A stretch of 64,000 nucleotides of DNA from Malus domestica. Taxonomy: Eukaryota; Streptophyta; Magnoliopsida; Rosales; Rosaceae. Every line of letters begins with the position of its first letter. The first letter of the stretch is position 1. The notes beneath the pieces were generated by a model that ran no database searches, was not told the DNA's origin, and saw nothing but the letters and a program-made list of their open reading frames with translations. Where the stretch lies: positions 29,337,501 through 29,401,500 of the forward strand of contig NC_091674.1 of NCBI RefSeq assembly GCF_042453785.1, written 5' to 3'. Shown piece by piece: positions 35,030 through 44,794 of the stretch. Made by a program: the position numbers and the translations under genes.

Positions 35030-36340
35030 CTTTAGGACCTTTTATTTTTCGTGAACCGTAGGCAAGTATCCTCGACTTATCCATATGTGCTTCTCTTATA
35101 TGTACAAAAGAAAGAAGAAGAAAAAAACCCATTCAGTAGTGAGTGAGCTGGCCTATGTCCGTATGCACGCGAAGTTGTATTTTCTTTATGGATCCTTGTC
35201 TATAAGTTCATGTAACTAGTAAGAGTTGTACGACTCCTGGTGCCGCAACTGTATGTAATTATTTGGCTTTGTTTAGTCATTAGTTTGGAAAAAAGTTGTG
35301 TTCTTTTAGCGTTGTTTCTTGATAGAGACTGCGTTTACGGGGTTACTCTGTTGCATTTGTGTTTTCTTTTTCCTTTCACAAAACATCCAACAGGATGCAG
35401 CAACTTACGAAGGAAAGTTCCTTAAGGGTTTTCTTACGCTTTCAGATCATCCTGCGGACTGTTCCGTTGGGTCACAAACGGATGCATTTTTCGTCGAAAA
35501 ATCATTCCTCATAAAACTCTTACAGCACCAACCGATGTGGTAAGGCCACATTGAGAGGCTTACAAATAGATTCTGGTCGTTGAGGAAAGTGATGCTTCAA
35601 TGTTTCAATGTTTCAATGGAAGAATACTGGTTTTTGGGTCCCCACAAACAGTGAAGCGTCAGTTCGCAGGTAGGTGAAGTGTAGACTCTGCACCCAACAT
35701 AGCCCGTGAGATATCAGTGTTCTAATGAGAACCCCCAACAAACAACGCCACCACCGCCTGGTGCACCTCTCAACTAGAAGTGGACATGGGCATGGGTGTG
35801 GTCCATGGTGAGAAAATTACCGATCACACACAACGACAATGTTTCAAACCAGTCACGCACTGTCGTCTAAAACAAATTGTGATGGTATTCAAAGTTAATG
35901 ACACATCGCAATACGTTTTGAACTTCTTGCAAGACAATGTGTGTGATTAGTTTGAGATACTGTCACAGTGACGTCCCTAAGGTAGATATGTCTCTCATAG
36001 TATTGGTATGGTACACAAACCAATCAATCAATTGAACGAAACACAACATGAACATTAACTATCTCACATGATAACGATTGGTTTGGAATATCAGCATGAT
36101 AATGTGCCCCGTTACATGAAAGTTCTTCTCCTGAGTGTGTTGAGACTTGTGACTTGTGGTGATGTCCGGTGGGAATAGTGATGGCTTTGGGTTTGTTTGG
36201 GCTATGGTTGCCATCTCTTTGCTGTTTTGGGGATTTCAAGTCAAAAGAGTCAGTCAAGCAACATCCCTCTTCCTCTCCCTCTCCTCTCTACCCCACCAGA
36301 AAGTGAAATAACAAGCACATTGTCTCCTCAGATTCCTTTC
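35030..36340. other. DR1 3' UTR and intergenic region
   Basis: The first few hundred bases look like DR1 3' UTR. A small inverted-repeat element lies at 35840-35960. CT-rich tracts appear from about 36260, belonging to the leader of the next gene. No additional gene is supported. Confidence 0.5.
35840..35960. repeat. Small imperfect inverted repeat
   Basis: The left arm (GTTTCAAACCAGTCACGCAC ... AAATTGTGATG) pairs imperfectly with the right arm, which in reverse complement reads GTATCTCAAACTAATCACAC ... CGTATTGCGATG. Related sequence (GTATCTCAAACCAATCACAC) appears at about 40717, suggesting a dispersed foldback family. Confidence 0.5.
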
Positions 36341-36359
36341 TTTTCTATTTTTCAAATCT

Positions 36360-36387
36360 CCCTCTCTCTCTCTCTCTCTCTCTCTCA
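36360..36387 (+). repeat. (CT)n tract upstream of the DUF617 gene
   Basis: A pure CT run ~220 bases upstream of the DUF617 start codon, followed by further CTCTCT patches at 36520-36555. It likely lies in the promoter or 5' UTR. Confidence 0.8.
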
Positions 36388-36606
36388 TTCAGTTGGTGGG
36401 TCAGGCTGTGTTTCTTTTGTCAGGATTCTCTTTGGCTACAACAAAGGGCTAGAAACAAAGAATTAATGAAATGAAATCCCCCCAAATATCAATAAAAGTG
36501 AAGGAAGAGACCAGAATCCCCACTCTCTATCTCTCTCCTCTCTTTCTCTCTCTACCCACCAAACCATCTTTAAGGACTCCCCTCTTCCCACTGATTGCTT
36601 TCTCAT

Positions 36607-37470
36607 ATGAAAGCAGTGAGCATGGCAAGGAGCTTGCAGGACTCCTCCTCCAAGAGACACTTCCTCTGGACAAACAAAGTTGGCAACGAAGAAGAAGAAG
36701 AGAATGATGTTGATAATGTAGTTCTTCCGAGCCTCAAATCCTCCTCCGCGTCGAAAGCAAAATCCGACGAGGAGGAGAAGAAACAAGAGCATGATCATCA
36801 TCAAAAACAACAGCATGGTCATGAGGCTCATCAACTTCCCAGGAGGAAACTGCAAGCGGCTGCAGTTTCTAGGCTGCGGTCTGTTCTTACCACATTTGGT
36901 AAGAACCGATCTAGCCTACCACTCGGGCTGGGACCCCGAGTGGTAGGCACTCTTTTCGGCTCCAGGCGTGGCCACGTACATTTTGCACTCCAGAGAGACC
37001 CTAGCTCACATCCGGCCTTCTTGATCGAGCTTGCAACGCCGATCAGCGGGTTGGTTAAAGAAATGGCGTCCGGCCTCGTCAGAATTGCGTTGGAGTGTGA
37101 CAAGGATCACAAAGAAGATCTTCAAAAGAAGAAAGATCAGAAATCTCTGAGGCTGCTGGAAGAGCCAGTGTGGAGAACTTTTTGCAACGGTAAGAAATAT
37201 GGTTTTGCTAGCAAAAGAGAATGTGGGGCCAAGGAGTGGAAGGTGTTGAAAGCTGTGGAGCCCATTTCGATGGGGGCTGGTGTGCTGCCGCCGTCTGCGG
37301 CGGTGGAAGGGAATGAAGCTGAAGCCGGGTCCGAATCCGACGGCGAACTCATGTACATGAGGGCCAAGTTTGAGAGAATTGTTGGGTCTAGAGACTCTGA
37401 GGCCTTCTACATGATGAACCCTGATAGCAATGGAGCTCCTGAGCTCAGTATCTACTTGCTCCGAGTCTAA
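36607..37470 (+). CDS. MIZ1-like protein (DUF617 family)
   Basis: A one-exon, 287-residue protein of the plant-specific DUF617/MIZU-KUSSEI1 family. MIZ1 itself is needed for root hydrotropism and associates with the ER membrane; most paralogues have no known role. The N-terminal ~85 residues are low complexity (acidic EEEEEND, then His/Gln-rich HDHHQKQQHGHE). The conserved domain starts near residue 95. Its family signatures are VVGTLFGSRRGHVHFALQRD, AFLIELATPISGLVKEMASG, PVWRTFCNGKKYGFASKREC, GELMYMRAKFERIVGSRDSE and AFYMMNPDSNG, ending in SIYLLRV. The start is the first ATG (36607); a second at 36622 is also possible, and a TTG-led extension was ignored. It lies 1.6 kb downstream of DR1 on the same strand. 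Confidence 0.93.
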   Translation: MKAVSMARSLQDSSSKRHFLWTNKVGNEEEEENDVDNVVLPSLKSSSASKAKSDEEEKKQEHDHHQKQQHGHEAHQLPRRKLQAAAVSRLRSVLTTFGKNRSSLPLGLGPRVVGTLFGSRRGHVHFALQRDPSSHPAFLIELATPISGLVKEMASGLVRIALECDKDHKEDLQKKKDQKSLRLLEEPVWRTFCNGKKYGFASKRECGAKEWKVLKAVEPISMGAGVLPPSAAVEGNEAEAGSESDGELMYMRAKFERIVGSRDSEAFYMMNPDSNGAPELSIYLLRV

Positions 37471-38140
37471 TAAACCCGAAAAGCTGCACGAATTCGCGTC
37501 TCCGCCGCTCGAATTTCCGATACGTACTTCAGTTTTAGCTTTGATCAATCTGGAAATTGGAATGTGGAAGTGTAGCTAGTTCTCTGCAAGCAGTTTTTAT
37601 TTTTTGTTTTAAATTTATTTTGTTTTTGGTATATTTGGAGAAAATGTTTAGTGGGGTTTATTGTATTTTTCATATTTTGTTTAGTTTAGGTGGTGGGGGG
37701 AAATACAATATAACATGATGGGGTAGGTGTGGAGGGTATATGTATAGCTTTTTCCAATCCTTAATGAAGTTAATGATGAGACAAGGATGCTAATGCTTTA
37801 ATCATCATTCATGATTTTCCTCTTTAATTTGCATTTTTTTTGTTAATGTTGTAAACTATTTTAATCGATTGATTTGATTACTCTACGATCTAAATGGAGG
37901 ATTCTTTCCTCTCTAAATATCTTCTCCTCTTCTCCCATTCTCGCTCACTTTCCTCTGTCTTTCTCTCACTATAAAGAAGTCAACACAAGATGTTGATGTG
38001 ACTTAATCGTGAACATTCAAATAGGAAAATATTAGAGGAGAGGGAAAATGGGAGAGTAGATAAGTTGGACCCGATCTGAAGTTCTCTTGAAGCTGACTAT
38101 CATTAAAAACATTCAACCACCAGCATATTCTTTTGAGAAT

Positions 38141-38290
38141 GGGATGTGCTATCTACACACTTTTTTTTTACTTCTCACATACTCTTTGTTAATTTATGTT
38201 CGATGATCTTCTTCAATTCATTTGATATGACGGCCGAAAACTAAAAAGGTGTGGAAGAAGTAAAAAGAGGGTGTGTGGATATCACATCCC
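38141..38290 (+). mobile_element. MITE family A, copy 3
   Basis: A 150-bp element, GGGATGTGCTATCTACACAC at the left and CACATCCC at the right, with TTTTACTTCTCACATACTCT and AAAGGTGTGGAAGAAGTAAA inside. Flanked by TTTGAGAAT duplications (38132-38140 and 38291-38299), so the duplication is 8-9 bp. This places the family in the hAT or possibly Mutator group. Confidence 0.9.
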
Positions 38291-38744
38291 TTTGAGAATA
38301 TCTCCTTTAATCACTGTTCAATCAAATTAAACTAATTTTGTAGTGAATGCATTGGCTTCTAAAGGTCATACTACATATTTCCTTGTATTAATGTTTACCT
38401 CTTTAAATCTACAAGGGAGAAATTTGAACTTAAGTTGCATGAGGGACGAGCACACTGTCTTAACCTACAATTACCTAATTAACCTCAAATTAATGCTAAT
38501 TTTTCTCTCGCTAATTTAAAAAGGAGGCCAAACCCCTATAAAAGGAACTATACATTTTATTTTTCTCCTTTTCCTCCAATCTGCATAAACAAAAATATTT
38601 TAGGTAATTATGAAAAACGTATGAGATCACAGACTGCTTAAACTTTAGTACTCAAATCATAAGAAGGCTGCAAATGATGCATAGCAACCAAAAGAAAATA
38701 ATTAAGGATGAGCAAGTTCCTACCTTTGACATGGACTAACTATA

Positions 38745-39061
38745 TCTTGACACGTGTTCATGTGTTTGATTTTTTTTATTTTAATAAATCCAGATTATGA
38801 GTTTGAGCATGATTAGAAGTTTCTATAAATTAGGGTTTTTTATTTTTAGTACATCAATATTTTTACACTAGAGGAAGGAAGAGTTCAACTAAGCTACACA
38901 ATGAGCAGCCTAATTTGGTATCGAATTCGCCATCCACAAGATTCAAACCTAATACCTCTCACTTATAGGAGAAAAGGAATATCACCAGAACGTATTACTA
39001 AGTAACAAAGCTTCTTTGTTATTTGATTTTTCATTTTAAAAGAATGAACACGTGTCAAGAC
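38745..39061. mobile_element. TIR element containing a SINE
   Basis: The left end TCTTGACACGTGTTCAT is inverted at the right end as ATGAACACGTGTCAAGA, with further similarity inward (TTTATTTTAATAAATC against TTTTAAAATGAAAAATC in reverse complement). A SINE copy fills most of the interior, implying either a nested insertion or flanking inverted DNA around a SINE. Confidence 0.55.
38832..39006 (-). mobile_element. tRNA-derived SINE, copy 3
   Basis: Minus-strand copy of the 21469 family. In its own orientation it reads TACTTAGTAATACGTTCTGG, ATAAGTGAGAGGTATTAGGT, B box GTTTGAATC, GATGGCGAATTCGATACC, GCTCATTGTGTAGCTTAG and CTAGTGTAAAAATATTGATG, then an A-rich tail. Full length, but no clear target duplication was seen. 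Confidence 0.78.
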
Positions 39062-41142
39062 ATGATTGGTTCATATCAAATGGAGGAACCAGCTCATCCC
39101 CTCAAGGATGAGAAATTTTTCAATATGCCCGAAACACATAACGATACACAATTACAGATAAGTTTTTATTTCAAGCATCCATCCAATTATATAATAACAT
39201 ATGGTGTTTTGCCGAATCTGCCCCATTTTCCAAGCACACTGAAAAATCTCTCCTCGAAAAAACACAAGTATTATCCAATAACTAATGATGCAATTTTTCT
39301 CTTTATTTGCTGTGGGATATCTTCAATGATATGTTAGTGTCTAATTTTTTGGTATACTATTTAATTTCCTTTCCCTGTTTAGCTTGGATCCTTGAGCAGT
39401 AAAGTTCTTTTTCACACACAATCTTCCCATAAGATTTAGGCATTTGGTCCAAAAGTATAGGCTAATTCCAATTTCCAATCATTGCTTTTGATTATACAAT
39501 TTTGTGTGACAAATGATCCCCAAGATAAAATTTTACCAAAGTAATCATAGAAGTCATCAAAAGCAAAAACAAACATTTAAAAAGAGAAAAAAAAATTCCA
39601 AATCCAATTCCTGACAGCAGAATTTTGGCTTTTCTTATGATTGACTGCTTTTGTTTTTCTTGTTTAATATCTTCTTTTTTTTTCCTTGAATTTAATCTTG
39701 TTGACTGCTTTTCCAGTTTGGCATTTGATTCCCTGCTGAATTTAAATCATCCTTGTTACATTGTCCCCAGTAATGTGACCTTTTATGGTACACCGCATCA
39801 ACTGTGGATACTTGCTGTGTCCGTATACGGCAGCATACTTAAAAAAAGACGAGATTCGAGAGGAACTCATATGAGTGTGTTGGTGTATACGGCCTAGGTG
39901 GATTTAAGAATTTATGGTGGAATGAACGGGGCAAGTATGCCAACATGCCCTTGTTTGAAAGCTTTCAAGCATGCCTTTTTTTTCTTTCTTCTCTCTTTAC
40001 AACTGCGCAATGAAAAGAGTGGGGAGAGAGTCCTTTGGCTTTAAGCTTTCAAAATGGTATGTGTTTACATCTCGACTAAAGCGGAAAATGATTTTTGCAC
40101 ACAATTTCTGCATTCTTTGTACTCCTCTATTTGTTTGGTCATTAAATTGAACAAATCAAATAAGATCACGGCGCAAAACATAAAAAAGAGCGCTGAAATC
40201 ATTTCCCGATCAAAACCTATTCAACCTTCAGAGGATAAGGGTTATCTTGTCACAGAAACCGAGGGTCGTTTTGATCATCCAGTCATCATTCTTTCAAAGG
40301 ATGCAAAAGTTGGTGGCTGGACCTAAAGTTGTCTAGGCTAGGCCATTGCTTTATACAATTATTATTCCAATAAATACGACCTAAGCTCTTTAGCACTCAG
40401 CACCTGCAATAATATTAAATGAAACCCAGAAAAAGAAACTTGCATATTCACACATATGGAGGAAACATCTTTGTAAAGTAAGAGTAAGGTTACGGCCCCA
40501 ACTTTCACAAAACGGGAGTGAGAGCCTTGTTAGTTTGATGTCGGTCCTTTTTTTCATATACACACAGTACAACATTTAATTGAATTCATTTCTATAGGGT
40601 CATTGTACAATTTTGCGTGTTGCCCACAGCTGCATTACTGTATGCATTTGTAGGCTGTGTTGAATGAGCATTGTACGATGACTGTGAAGTAGGAGAAGGT
40701 CTTCAATGCGATGGGAAGATAGTATCTCAAACCAATCACACACTACTTTGTTGAAAAGTTAAAATGGATGGTAGTGAATTGACTTGGGATACCTCAACAA
40801 ATCATTAGCGTCGCCGTTGTAGATAAGTATGTCGTGTAGTATGTAGAAAGCAAATGAGAAACATTGATCACATGCAAAATGTTAGAAAGCATAATGATAT
40901 ATACATGATTTTAAACTATATATTTCTTTTCGGAAATTCTTGTTAGCACATTAAGAAAATCGTCATGCGCGCTGCTCTTACTGTAACTTATTTCGCATCT
41001 CTTTTTATATTTGATCAATGCATGATGACTTATTTTCGAGGGAGGAGGATTCTCTCCCCTCCTATTTTTGTTCCCTCCCATCCCTTCCTTGTTACTAACA
41101 CCTGTATATTGCAAGTCCAAGGCCTACGCTCTGATGAGTTTA

Positions 41143-41172
41143 CAACTCTCTCTCTCTCTCTCTCTCTCTCTT
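41143..41172 (+). repeat. (CT)n microsatellite
   Basis: A pure CT dinucleotide run of about 30 bases in intergenic DNA, with no gene nearby. Confidence 0.85.
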
Positions 41173-41512
41173 AATTAGGTGTGCTCTGGCTTTTTTAATT
41201 TGGCCCAGCTATTATCTTAATTAATTAAAATGATGAAGGGATTATTTGCTTAATTATTAAGTTGACAAAAATGAAGGCCTTGAAGGTGCAAAAGCATATT
41301 TGAGCTGAAATGCAGTTATGGGAGGGACCAAATAAAGGCTCTGAGCCCCGAGCTTGAAGAGCTGCTGAAATGCAGATACAACTTTTCTTTGCGCACCCAT
41401 GTATATTTTTCCTTAATTAGACAAGTGGATTGTCTAAATTATGCTTCAAAGTTGAAATTAATGGGGGGTTAATTAATATAATTAAGCCGAATTAAGGCCC
41501 GGATGATGAGAA

Positions 41513-41586
41513 GTGGATTGCCTTTTTGAGTCAAGTGGCCTTATTTAGGGTGGATTGCCTTTTCGAGTCAAGTGGCCTTATTTAGG
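41513..41586 (+). repeat. 37-bp tandem duplication
   Basis: Two copies, 41513-41549 and 41550-41586, of a unit containing GTGGATTGCCTTTTTGAGTC and AAGTGGCCTTATTTAGG, differing at one position (T/C). Recent duplication, followed by a (GA)n run. Confidence 0.88.
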
Positions 41587-41618
41587 GGGAGAGAGAGAGA
41601 GAGAGAAGGGGGGGTGTG

Positions 41619-41778
41619 AGTGCATTTTTGCTCATCATCATTTAGTGTGGTGTATGCTCACCACCCTATTAATTACTGTTAGATGAGTTTTAATTTTGAG
41701 ATTCGTGCTTATTCACTACACGAATCTCGAAATTTAAACTCATCTAACGGTAATTAATAAGGTGGTGAGCAAAAATGC
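41619..41778. mobile_element. Hairpin MITE with ~53-bp arms
   Basis: Arms at 41655-41707 and 41719-41771 (TGCTCACCACCCTATTAATT ... GAGATTCGTG) are near-perfect inverted repeats around an 11-base loop. An outer pair, GTGCATTTTTGCTCA at the left and TGAGCAAAAATGCTC at the right, extends the structure with a ~20-base insertion on the left. A transcript would fold into a long double-stranded stem. Non-coding. Confidence 0.85.
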
Positions 41779-44746
41779 TCCCGGGGGAGGGGGGTGTCTT
41801 CATATGCACTTCTAGGTTGAGTTAGGGACACAATTATATTGTGACGATATGTCAGACCAATCAAATCATGTTATGTGTTTTAACTTTCCTACATGACATG
41901 CTTCATTGTTTTAAGATAACGCCAGCGTCCCATTTCTAGGTAATTACGTATGCATAGATCATTGTTCTTCTAGTCCAACTAACGTGATCCATGCAGATGC
42001 ATGCAAATAATTGTACTGCATTAAACACTTATCTGTAAATTCTCGCGCCATTGCTGCATTCACGATGGTTGAATTTTGTTCATCAGTAATTAAGGGAAAC
42101 ATGTTTGGTTTAATACCATAAGGCATCAATATTGAGACAATAGTTCGCCTTATAAAAGAGCGATTTAGGTTGTGAGGTTTCCTACTCCTAAATGGAAAAC
42201 GAAATTACATATATTGCGAACCCTCTTACGAATCATGAACCACGAACGCCACCATTTATAGAATTCGGTTGCATTTAACCCATCCAGATTACCTATCGCA
42301 CATCATTCTATGTTGTAATATGTTAACATCATATGTGAACTCTTTTCCAATTGCTAGATTCATGGTGGTTGGATTCAGTGGAAAAACTGGAGCAACTTTG
42401 CAGCTTATAGTAATCAAGTTAAGTTTACAACAGGAAAAAACATGTTTATTAATGCTTAAGTAATAAACCAATCATCAACTTTCGTGTTCTTTAGTTTTCA
42501 AAATTATGTTTACAAATTTAGTCTCCCTAGCATTACCTAGAAGAAAAATAGTGGCGTCTAGAAACCAATAAAAATAGCGATGCACAAGATATTTCATGCA
42601 CTGCTGTAGATCGATGCTGGTAGATTTTCTTTTGGGCAGTTAGCTGGAATGATCAGTTTTTGACATTAGAAAACGAACCCTTGTTCGTTTATTAGCATTG
42701 ACGATAAGATAGACTTGCTCCTAAGTAATGTACCTTTGCTGGTTGAGGTATCCATGGATTGTTTTACCATCGACGATGTCGACGGCCTTAGTCATTCCTT
42801 CACCCAACTCTCATGCTGTGTTTCTCAGCTAGACACGCTCATGATGAATATTTATAGAGGGGTTAGTATTTACAATTGATATATTTGTTTTTTTTTTGTT
42901 GGATTATGCTATTACTCACCCTTTTGTTGTTTCTCAGGAATACAATGCTGGTCTTGTCTTTCCTATTATCTATTCTAAAATTGAGGAAGGATTTGACTGT
43001 AGCTTAGCTACAGTCAAAATTTTGTCCCTTGATTTTGCCTTATTTACACACTGCTGCCACCAAATCTGTGGCTGGGTTGGGGTTTGGGCTGCCTCAATTT
43101 TTTTCATGGGCTTCGTTAGTTTTCGGTAAAAGCCCGGCCCTCGGTTGGACCCTCTGTCGTTTGATGACAGTTCTGCCCATCAAAGCTTAAAATTCGACGG
43201 TAGGGATGATGTGTTTGGAAGGGCAATTTGGTCCTCTAATGTTTTGAGCGAATTGTGGGGTAGGTTTGGCTTCGTTGTCATTCGATGAGGATTTCGGGGG
43301 ATGGACCGCCCCTGAGATAGAGAGTGTGTGTGAGAGAGAGATATGGGAGGATTTGTGGAGGGATTTTAGGGATTTTCTTAGAGAGGGAGATGAGACAGAG
43401 AGAGAGAGAGAGATTTCAGCGATTTGAAAATTCATCCCCTTCACACAAGCTCTGCAAATCAGTCTTCCTTTCTTTTCTATCTGCCGTTTGCATATTTCTC
43501 TCGCCAATTATCGACGCCGGTTCTTGGTCAGAAACTTTTGCGCTCTTGCAAAATTCTTTTGTTTGAAAACCCTCAACCCTTACAAGTTTCTGCCTTTTTT
43601 GAATTCGGTCGGAATCCAATTTCTTGCTCACATAACCTAGCGTTTCCTGGTGAGTTTTTAGTCTTTCTCAGTGTGCTTGATTTTTACTTTTTTTTTTGGG
43701 ATTTGTGTGTGGTTGCCTGATTTGATTTGGTTTTTGCTTTCAGGAAAGGCTGGGGTTCGAATTATGGGGTTTTTGCATACAAGATTGGAAGCCCTTTCTT
43801 ATCAAGGTATATAATTTCTGTTTTTCATATTATATCTTTTGTTGAACAAAATTTAAATATTTTGGGGTTCTGTTCCATTTGCAGATCCGTTTTCTGTAAA
43901 TATTTTATTTTTTTTCATTTTTGGAGTTTTGTTCCTGCGTTCTGATTTTGAGTGTGGCTGTAGTTTTTTGGGGCTTTTGTGTGCAGGCTTCCAAGCTGTT
44001 TGTGCTTGGGCTATATAATTTCAGATTTTCCCTTTGACTTTTTTATTGAAGAAAATTTTAACTTTTTGTGTGCTCTGAAGGTTGAATACGTAGGGATCTA
44101 TCTGTTTTTATATTTTTGTGCATTTTGAGAATACCGTTTCCTGCTTTTTATGGTTTTGTATCATATTTTATAAGTTTGTGCTTTTTCTTTATCGTTGCAA
44201 TTGATTTTACTTTCCTTGGTGGGAAGTTAACGGAAACCTACTGCTTGGATTTGGCTCTCCCTCGCATTGAACACATAACTATTGAAACATAACTAGATGC
44301 CAATTCCTTTCTTCAGTTGGAAGAAAATGGAAACCCTATCAAAGTCTGTAACTACAAGCAAACATGAGGAGGCACAAATTGGATTGAGGTATAAATGTTT
44401 CCACTTATTTAGTGTGCTCAATTGATTATTGCTTTGAATGCATTGTGGTTCGGAACATGATATAGTGCATTACACTGATTTAGTACATATTTGATTGACA
44501 GTGAGAGATATATGTTTTGGAATCAGACAGAATCCCTTTAACCACGGAGACTATTTTTGGTGAGTTTTTTTTTAGTGGGACAACAATGTTAGTGTAATGT
44601 AGTTGGTAATTCTTTTCTGTAATTTTTTGAACAAATCCAAATGTGGTTAATTCTAAGAAGGTTTTAAACATTCCTTATACTCTTCCTACCGTTTGTTGCC
44701 TCTTCATTTTTTACCCTTTTATGTCTCTGCAAATCTGCTTCTCCTA

Positions 44747-44751
<5 letters not shown>

Positions 44752-44790
<39 letters not shown>
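44752..44790 (+). repeat. (GT)n(GA)n microsatellite
   Basis: TGTGTGTGTGTGAGAGAGAG-type compound repeat in an intron of the decayed gene. Likely polymorphic in length; no function inferred. Confidence 0.85.

Positions 44791-44794
<4 letters not shown>

Larger units (their letters stand above)
37471..43319. other. Gene-free stretch of ~5.8 kb with small elements
   Basis: Contains the DUF617 3' UTR, a MITE family A copy (38141-38290), a TIR element with a SINE inside (38745-39061), CT microsatellites, a 37-bp tandem duplication (41513-41586) and a strong hairpin element (41619-41778). Short open frames such as 40054-40326 lack recognisable domains. The last few hundred bases are probably the promoter of the decayed gene that follows. 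Confidence 0.55.

Noticed and set aside
40054-40326. 90-codon plus-strand frame starting MVCVYISTKAENDF
   Set aside because: No recognised domain, no promoter signals, and surrounded by repeats. Length is compatible with chance.
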